NCBI RefSeq assembly: GCF_016907895.1
Contig: NZ_JAFBCV010000005.1
Coordinates: forward strand, 62,001-126,000
Reading direction: 5' to 3'
DNA from: Shouchella xiaoxiensis
GTDB taxonomy: Bacteria; Bacillota; Bacilli; Bacillales; Bacillaceae_D
DNA: 64,000 nucleotides
Of the stretch, positions 58,891 to 64,000 are shown in pieces. Below the pieces are notes generated by a model. It was given only the letters and a program-made list of their open reading frames with translations, was not told where the DNA came from and made no database searches. Position numbers and translations under genes: made by a program. Each line of letters begins with the position of its first letter. Within the stretch, counting starts at the first letter, position 1.

Positions 58891-60627
58891 TCACAATTTT
58901 AACGATTGATGAAAATCGAGTCCTGATTCGGTTTTCTCGATATAGCCGCTTCTAATAACGAAGTCGCCAAAGTGTTCACCAGCTTTGCGCTCTTTTGCAT
59001 AGGCAGAAATAATTGGTTCAAGCGTTGCTAAAATCTCTGCTTCTCCAATATTTTCTTTATGCATCTTACTTAAGCGATCCCCAGCAAAACCGGCACCTAA
59101 ATAGAGATTGTATTTTCCAGGAGCTTTTCCGATAAAACCAATCTCTGCAAGCGCCGCACGTGAACAGCCATTCGGACAGCCGGCCATGCGGATCGTAATC
59201 TCTTCTTCTCTTAAACCAGATTGATCCAGTATTCCTTCAATTTTTGTAATTAACGACGGCAAATACCGTTCTGATTCTGCCATTGCTAAACCACATGTCG
59301 GCATTGCGACGCACGCCATTGAACTACGACGGAGCGCCGAAGTATGCTCACCAGCTGACATGCCGTGTTTCTCGAGCAACGCTGTTATCTGCTTTTTCTT
59401 GGCGGTCGTTACGTTGCTAATAATAACGTTCTGGTTCCCAGTTAAGCGAAAATCACCTGTATGAATTTCCGCAATCCCGCGTAAACCAGTCATAAGCTGG
59501 AGGGGACCATCATCTTTGATTCGGCCATTCTCAATAAACAACGTGTAATGCCAACGTCCCTTTATCCCTTTTGTCCAGCCATAGCGGTCACCGTTGTGCT
59601 CAAATTGATCAACCGTTTTCACATCATCAAGGGAACGTCCTAAGCGGGACGTTAACTCTTCCTTAAGCCAGTCCAAGCCATGCCGATCAATCGTATATTT
59701 AAATCGCGCATATTTTCGCTCTGAGCGATTTCCATAATCACGTTGAATCGTAATTAATTGTTCCGCAACTTTTACCATGTCTTCCGGTTTACAAAATCCA
59801 ATTAATCGGCCAATTTGTGGATACGTGTTTGTATCGCCATGAGTCATGCCCATACCGCCACCAACCGCAACATTAAAGCCTAGCAGCGTACCATTTTCCA
59901 CAACCGCGATGTAGCCGATATCCTGTGAAAAAACGTCCACATCGTTTGCTGGCGGAATGGCTACACCAATCTTAAACTTTCTTGGCAAATAGTGTTTTCC
60001 GTACATCGGTTCAACTTCTTCTTGTTGTTCTGTACCAGCTACTTTTTCTTCATCGAGCCATATCTCATGATAAGCTCTCGTTTTCGGGAGTAAATCATCG
60101 CTTAGTTTTCTTGACCATTCATAAACTTCGGTATGGATGTCTGACTGATACGGATTTGGCGTAATCATTACATTACGGTTCACATCTCCACAAGCCGCAA
60201 TTGTATCCATTAGTGCATCATTAATCGCTTTAATACTTTTTTTCATGTTCCATTTTAAAATGCCGTGGAGTTGAAAAGTTTGTCTTGTTGTTAAACGAAG
60301 CGTGTTGTTTCCGTACGTTTGCGCGATTTGATCCATTGCAAGCCATTGTTTCGGAGTAGCGACTCCACCTGGCAAACGGACGCGCACCATGAATTGAAAG
60401 GCTGGCTCAAGCTTTTGCTTACGCCGCTCATTTCGTAAATCACGGTCATCTTGTAAGTAACTGCCATGAAACTTCATTAAGCGATTGTCGTCGTCATTAA
60501 TGCCTGCACTTAACGGTTCTTGAAGTGCTTCTGTTAACGAACCTCTGAGGTAATTACTCTCATCCTTTATACGCTCTACATCACTAGGAGGTCCATGCTG
60601 GGTGAGTCTATCATTTTGTTGTGCCAT
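58891..60627 (-). CDS. cysI: assimilatory sulfite reductase (NADPH) hemoprotein subunit
   Basis: 578 residues with GGAGG before the ATG. Ligands for the 4Fe-4S/siroheme pair: C-x5-C in CVAMPTC and C-x3-C in [15 protein letters not shown]. Ferredoxin-like half domain [36 protein letters not shown] and [13 protein letters not shown] are typical. It reduces sulfite to sulfide with six electrons from CysJ. It is the last gene of the sirB-sirC-cysJ-cysI operon; upstream genes provide its siroheme. Confidence 0.96.
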   Translation of the reverse strand: MAQQNDRLTQHGPPSDVERIKDESNYLRGSLTEALQEPLSAGINDDDNRLMKFHGSYLQDDRDLRNERRKQKLEPAFQFMVRVRLPGGVATPKQWLAMDQIAQTYGNNTLRLTTRQTFQLHGILKWNMKKSIKAINDALMDTIAACGDVNRNVMITPNPYQSDIHTEVYEWSRKLSDDLLPKTRAYHEIWLDEEKVAGTEQQEEVEPMYGKHYLPRKFKIGVAIPPANDVDVFSQDIGYIAVVENGTLLGFNVAVGGGMGMTHGDTNTYPQIGRLIGFCKPEDMVKVAEQLITIQRDYGNRSERKYARFKYTIDRHGLDWLKEELTSRLGRSLDDVKTVDQFEHNGDRYGWTKGIKGRWHYTLFIENGRIKDDGPLQLMTGLRGIAEIHTGDFRLTGNQNVIISNVTTAKKKQITALLEKHGMSAGEHTSALRRSSMACVAMPTCGLAMAESERYLPSLITKIEGILDQSGLREEEITIRMAGCPNGCSRAALAEIGFIGKAPGKYNLYLGAGFAGDRLSKMHKENIGEAEILATLEPIISAYAKERKAGEHFGDFVIRSGYIEKTESGLDFHQSLKL

Positions 60628-60639
60628 CGGTTACCTCCA

Positions 60640-62463
60640 TTAATATACATCGCGTAAATAGCGGTTTTGTTGTTGCATTTCAGTTAAATAAGCGAGCGAC
60701 TGTTCCGCGGTCTTGTTGCCTTCCTGCTCAATAATCGCAAGGAGGGTGTCATGAACATCTTTTGCCATCTGCTTTTCATCCCCACATACATAAAACGCAG
60801 CTCCTTGCTCGAGCCATTGATAGAGTTCAGAAGCATGCTCTCGCATTTTATGCTGCACATAGACTTTCTCAACACCATCCCTTGAAAAAGCAACATCCAT
60901 TTTCGTGAGAAAGCCTTCCTGTAACCATCTCTGCCAATCAAGCTGATATAAGAAATCCGTTGTGAAGTGCTGATCTCCAAAAAACAGCCACGCCGGACTC
61001 GTTGTTCCGAGCGCCTCACGCTCTTCAATAAACGATCGGTAAGGAGCTACACCAGTTCCTGGTCCTACCATAATAATCGGTGTGTCTTGCTTTTCAGGTA
61101 AGCGGAAGTTATCGTTGCGCTGAATGAAGATTGGCAGCGTATCGCCGGGCTTCTTCCGTTCTGCACATTGGACCGAACACACGCCAGCACGTGGTCTACC
61201 ATGGGCATCGTAGCGTACCGCACTTACAGTAAGGTGAACTTCATCAGGCTCTGCCTCGTAGCTGCTCGCAATCGAGTAAAGCCGTGGTGGAATCTTTCTC
61301 AAGACCGAAGCAAATTCAGTCGAAGTTGCTTTAAATGGTCCAAAATCCCGCACAACATCAAGTAAATCGCGCCGATCAATGTACGCTTGCAGCTCTTCCT
61401 TGTTTGCAGATTCTAACAGCGTGCTTACTTTTTTGGACGATGAAAAAGCAGCTAGTTTTTCTAGAACAGGTTTTGTCACAATGGTTATTTCAAACGTTTT
61501 CGTAAGTGCTTCTTTTAAAGCAAGCTGCTCACCCTTCTTATTAATTGAAACAAATTCGGTCCCATCATAATTTAATTCACTTAAGAGCGCATCTACGAGC
61601 TGTTCATCGTTCTCTGGATAAATTCCAACGCTATCACCGGGCTTAAACTGAAAACCAGACCCTTCAAGCGAGAGCTCAAGATGACGCGTTTCTTTTAACG
61701 AGCCTTGCCCGTTTAAACAGATGTTTTCCAAAATCTCCGCATGAAACGGGTTTGTTCGTGAATAATTACTGTCTTGTTTTAATTCTAGTTGTGGCGTTGC
61801 TTGCACTACTTCTGCTGTATCTGTTTGCAAATTGGACCGAACAGCTTCAAGCCAAGTTGTTGCATCTTCATCAAAATCTATATCGCAATCGACTCGAGGC
61901 GTTATTGCCGTTCCACCGAGCTCAGCAAGCCTCTGGTCAAACTGTTTCCCCGTCTCACAATAAAATTCATAAGAAGAGTCGCCTAGAGCTAACACCGCAT
62001 ACTGTAGGTCATTTAATTTCGGCGCTTTACGCCCCATGAGAAATTCATGAAAGGCCATTGCGTTATCGGGTGGCTCTCCCTCGCCATGTGTACTCACAAT
62101 CACGAGTAAACGGTGAACAGTCTTCAGCTCTTTTGCTTTGTATGTATGCATCGATGACAGCTCTACCGCAAACCCATCTCCTTCTAGCTGTCGCTTTGCT
62201 TCCTCAGCAAGCTGTTGACCATTCCCTGTTTGGGAGCCATACAGGATGGTTATCTGCTTTTTCACAGCTGGCGCTTGACCAGGGCTTGTTCCTGCCGTAC
62301 CGGCATTTAAATCATGTTCTTGATTTGCCCCGGTTCCAGCAGTTGTTGCTGCCATCATATACCCACTCAGCCATTGTTTCTGTTCATTCGTTAATGAGGG
62401 TAGCAGTGAATTTAACAGCTCTACTTGCTGCTCATTAAACGGACTATTTGTACTTTGTAATGT
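60640..62463 (-). CDS. cysJ: sulfite reductase (NADPH) flavoprotein subunit
   Basis: 607 residues from the TTG at 62463, 8 bases after GAGG; the start TLQSTNSPFNEQQVELLNSLLPSL aligns with the known Bacillus CysJ N-terminus. Flavodoxin domain (ITILYGSQTGNGQQLAEE, ~70-205), FAD domain (PRLYSIASS) and NADPH domain (GPGTGVAPYRSFIEER, ending YLRDVY). It passes electrons from NADPH via FAD and FMN to CysI. 12 bases separate it from cysI. Confidence 0.95.
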   Translation of the reverse strand, partial: TLQSTNSPFNEQQVELLNSLLPSLTNEQKQWLSGYMMAATTAGTGANQEHDLNAGTAGTSPGQAPAVKKQITILYGSQTGNGQQLAEEAKRQLEGDGFAVELSSMHTYKAKELKTVHRLLVIVSTHGEGEPPDNAMAFHEFLMGRKAPKLNDLQYAVLALGDSSYEFYCETGKQFDQRLAELGGTAITPRVDCDIDFDEDATTWLEAVRSNLQTDTAEVVQATPQLELKQDSNYSRTNPFHAEILENICLNGQGSLKETRHLELSLEGSGFQFKPGDSVGIYPENDEQLVDALLSELNYDGTEFVSINKKGEQLALKEALTKTFEITIVTKPVLEKLAAFSSSKKVSTLLESANKEELQAYIDRRDLLDVVRDFGPFKATSTEFASVLRKIPPRLYSIASSYEAEPDEVHLTVSAVRYDAHGRPRAGVCSVQCAERKKPGDTLPIFIQRNDNFRLPEKQDTPIIMVGPGTGVAPYRSFIEEREALGTTSPAWLFFGDQHFTTDFLYQLDWQRWLQEGFLTKMDVAFSRDGVEKVYVQHKMREHASELYQWLEQGAAFYVCGDEKQMAKDVHDTLLAIIEQEGNKTAEQSLAYLTEMQQQNRYLRDVY

Positions 62464-62476
62464 CAACTCACTCACC

Positions 62477-63082
62477 TCAGATCTTACCCATTTCATCTAA
62501 TTGTTTTGATAGCCAACTCTCACGATCAACACGCGTAAGCACTTCGGTTGAAGCCAATGCATCTACTAAAAACCGTTTCTCGCTTGAATGTATTCGACTA
62601 TTAAGAATGCGTTCTCGCGCGTGTTTTAAAAAAAGTAGATCTTCTTCCGTTGTATCGGATAACTGGTTTACGATTTTTTTCCTCAGTCTTTTCGTATAAA
62701 CTGGACTAGCGCCAGAAGTAGATAGCGCAATCGTTAACAGTCCTTTTCTGATGATTGCCGGAAAATGAATATCACTGCGACTGGCATTATCCGCTCGATA
62801 GACGAGTTGCCGTGGTGCTCGATTTTTCATTAATGCATCATGCAGGTTCTTGTCATTTGTACACAACAACAAGGCATCACTTAAAAAGCATTCCCTTTTA
62901 GAAACCATCCGTTTTTCATGGGTGATTTTAGGGTGTGGAATTAACGCTGTCCACTCACTTGTTAAACATCCTGTAATTAGATAGACACTTCCTCCCGCCT
63001 CGATCACAGTACGCGTCCGTCTTAGCGCAACGCTGCCTCCGCCGATTACCACGCAGCTACGTCCTTGCCATTGAAGCAACAT
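62477..63082 (-). CDS. precorrin-2 dehydrogenase (SirC/YlnF)
   Basis: 201 residues from the ATG at 63082, one base after the sirB stop. NAD-binding CVVIGGGSVALRRTRTVIEAGGSVYLI, then LLCTNDKNLHDALM and NASRSDIHFPAIIRKGLLTIALSTSGASPVYTKRLRKKI, the CysG/Met8 N-domain pattern. It oxidises precorrin-2 to sirohydrochlorin with NAD+. Matches ylnF by operon position. Confidence 0.9.
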   Translation of the reverse strand: MLLQWQGRSCVVIGGGSVALRRTRTVIEAGGSVYLITGCLTSEWTALIPHPKITHEKRMVSKRECFLSDALLLCTNDKNLHDALMKNRAPRQLVYRADNASRSDIHFPAIIRKGLLTIALSTSGASPVYTKRLRKKIVNQLSDTTEEDLLFLKHARERILNSRIHSSEKRFLVDALASTEVLTRVDRESWLSKQLDEMGKI

Positions 63083-63083
63083 G

Positions 63084-63845
63084 TTATGCAAATCTTTCTG
63101 CGGCGCACGCTTCTTTTGCCCGGCGAATAAGCACGGATTTTAAATCATGATCGAAACCGAGAAAATCACATAGAACAAACTGTGTACTGCTTTCTCTTTC
63201 ACTAATCGCTGCACGAAGTTCTTCCATTAACACTCCAGTAAACAGCAAATAAGGCAGAACATAGACCGTTTTAGTCTGGAGTCGTTCACACTTGACCAGG
63301 CCTTGTTCAAGCGTCGGTGTAGTGGCCGCTAAAAAAGCAATTTCGACATTGTCACACGCCATTTTTTCGTAAATCAATCGAGCAATTTTCGCAACATCGC
63401 TCGGTTGATTTCCATCACTAGAACCTCTGCCGACGACTAAAACCGTTGTATCGTTTTTACGCTCTTTTTCTAAGCGAGGTAGACCGGCATCTTGCAGTCG
63501 TTTCAAAGCGACGTCGATCACATCTGCCTCAATTCCAAACGGACGCCCATAGGTTATTTCTAAGCGAGGATGACGTTCGCGCGCTTTAGTTAATTCAGCG
63601 GGAATATCATGAGTCGCGTGATATGCCGTTAGTAGCAAAACAGGAACAACTGCTAGTTTCGTCGCCCCTTCTGCTACAATATCATCTATCGCTTCTTGAA
63701 TCGTTGGCCGAGCCAATTCAATGTATGCCTCTCTTTGCAAAACAGGAAACGCAGGTTTCACTTGCTCAATAAACTGCAGAAACTGCTTGTTCCCCTGTTC
63801 CACTCGACTGCCGTGACCGATGTACAAAATCGCCTGCAACTGCAT
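63084..63845 (-). CDS. sirB: sirohydrochlorin ferrochelatase (SirB/CbiX)
   Basis: 253 residues from the ATG at 63845 with AAGGGCAGG upstream (a TTG at 63860 is less likely). Two CbiX-like halves: QAILYIGHGSRVEQGNKQFL and LLLTAYHATHDIPAEL (metal-binding His), second half VLVVGRGSSDGNQPSDVAKIAR and VYVLPYLLFTGVLMEEL. In the second half GRGSS replaces GHGSR. It inserts Fe2+ into sirohydrochlorin to make siroheme for CysI. Matches ylnE by position. Confidence 0.92.
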   Translation of the reverse strand: MQLQAILYIGHGSRVEQGNKQFLQFIEQVKPAFPVLQREAYIELARPTIQEAIDDIVAEGATKLAVVPVLLLTAYHATHDIPAELTKARERHPRLEITYGRPFGIEADVIDVALKRLQDAGLPRLEKERKNDTTVLVVGRGSSDGNQPSDVAKIARLIYEKMACDNVEIAFLAATTPTLEQGLVKCERLQTKTVYVLPYLLFTGVLMEELRAAISERESSTQFVLCDFLGFDHDLKSVLIRRAKEACAAERFA

Positions 63846-63999
63846 CCACCTGCCCTTCAAACCATTGATTGAGCCAGTTAGTCATTGGCCAAGCATCTGT
63901 ATTTACTGATTCAGAGAAAGGACGATGAAGTGATAGTAATCGCTGTTTTACATCAGGAGATAAAGCAAGCAGGTTCAGTTTTCGCAAAGCTGGATAATC
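63766..63999 (-). CDS. unidentified partial gene at the right edge
   Basis: A frame is open from the window edge down to a stop at 63766, giving 77 residues (DYPALRKLNLLALSPDVKQR..., TDAWPMTNWLNQWFEG...). It is the only long open frame upstream of sirB there, so it is probably the C-terminus of the next operon gene. It overlaps sirB by about 80 bases, which is unusual. By the B. subtilis ylnDEF order a uroporphyrinogen-III methyltransferase would be expected, but the residues do not clearly show that family. 5' part missing. Confidence 0.4.
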   Translation of the reverse strand, partial: DYPALRKLNLLALSPDVKQRLLSLHRPFSESVNTDAWPMTNWLNQWFEGQVDAVAGDFVHRSRQSSGTGEQAVSAVY

Positions 64000-64000
64000 A

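Noticed and set aside
1-64000. CRISPR arrays, rRNA and tRNA genes, insertion sequences
   Set aside because: No regularly spaced repeats, no conserved rRNA/tRNA sequence blocks and no transposase-like products were seen in any part of the window.

Overview
The window reads as chromosomal DNA of a low-GC, Gram-positive, endospore-former-type bacterium of the Bacillaceae, most like the alkaliphilic or halotolerant genera near Bacillus (Alkalihalobacillus/Shouchella type). The basis is Bacillus-style Shine-Dalgarno sites with many TTG/GTG starts, strong intrinsic terminators, and Firmicute regulatory RNAs: a yybP-ykoY Mn riboswitch, two TPP riboswitches, an M-box and tandem T-boxes. Gene families with clear B. 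subtilis counterparts (TenA, SipW/TasA, MhqR, YndJ, YesMN, SirB/YlnF, CysJI) point the same way. The genus is an inference. No rRNA, tRNA, insertion sequence, prophage or CRISPR array was seen.

Layout. 1-2.6 kb: Mn riboswitch and a TerC-family protein, then a TPP riboswitch with tenA coupled to a cyclotransferase-like gene. 2.6-6.4 kb: minus-strand operon of a Vpr-like subtilase, SipW signal peptidase and a TasA-like matrix protein. 6.7-18.8 kb: housekeeping and accessory genes, including an S15-type hydrolase that lacks its nucleophile, two lipoproteins, a glycerate kinase remnant, a second methionine aminopeptidase, a PstS-like membrane protein and an aminotransferase. 18.9-21.2 kb: autoregulated mhqR-mhqO-mhqN quinone/electrophile resistance operon. 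21.2-24.2 kb: M-box controlled mgtE, then fni. 24.2-28.2 kb: yndJ-like gene and an AraC regulator divergent from the alpha-galactosidase melA. 28.2-29.2 kb: a split two-subunit sigma factor (SigO/RsoA-like).

29.2-35.9 kb: LplABC-like sugar importer with a YesMN two-component system. 36-39.8 kb: GNAT, pepT and a Na+/H+ antiporter. 39.8-42.1 kb: two tandem T-boxes in front of a short threonyl-tRNA synthetase lacking its editing domain, then an isochorismatase-like gene. 42-48.4 kb: a two-component system, then an Msm-type sugar ABC importer with a perfect cre site and a divergent AraC regulator. 48.6-55.6 kb: acyltransferase, a second tenA with its own TPP riboswitch, an orphan amino-acid ABC ATPase, a phosphoesterase, a BCCT osmolyte transporter and an rlmN-type methylase. 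55.7-58.6 kb: VanR/VanS-like pair upstream of a D,D-carboxypeptidase. 58.9-64 kb: sirB-sirC-cysJ-cysI sulfite reduction operon, continuing past the right edge.

Main themes: metal, thiamine and threonine sensing by RNA; carbohydrate uptake under AraC/YesMN/CcpA control; cell-envelope and matrix functions; sulfite assimilation, in which sirohydrochlorin chelatase and precorrin-2 dehydrogenase make the siroheme needed by CysI. The items most worth following are the split sigma factor, the editing-less ThrRS with duplicated T-boxes, the S15 pseudoenzyme, the protease-sipW-tasA operon and the van-like regulatory cluster.
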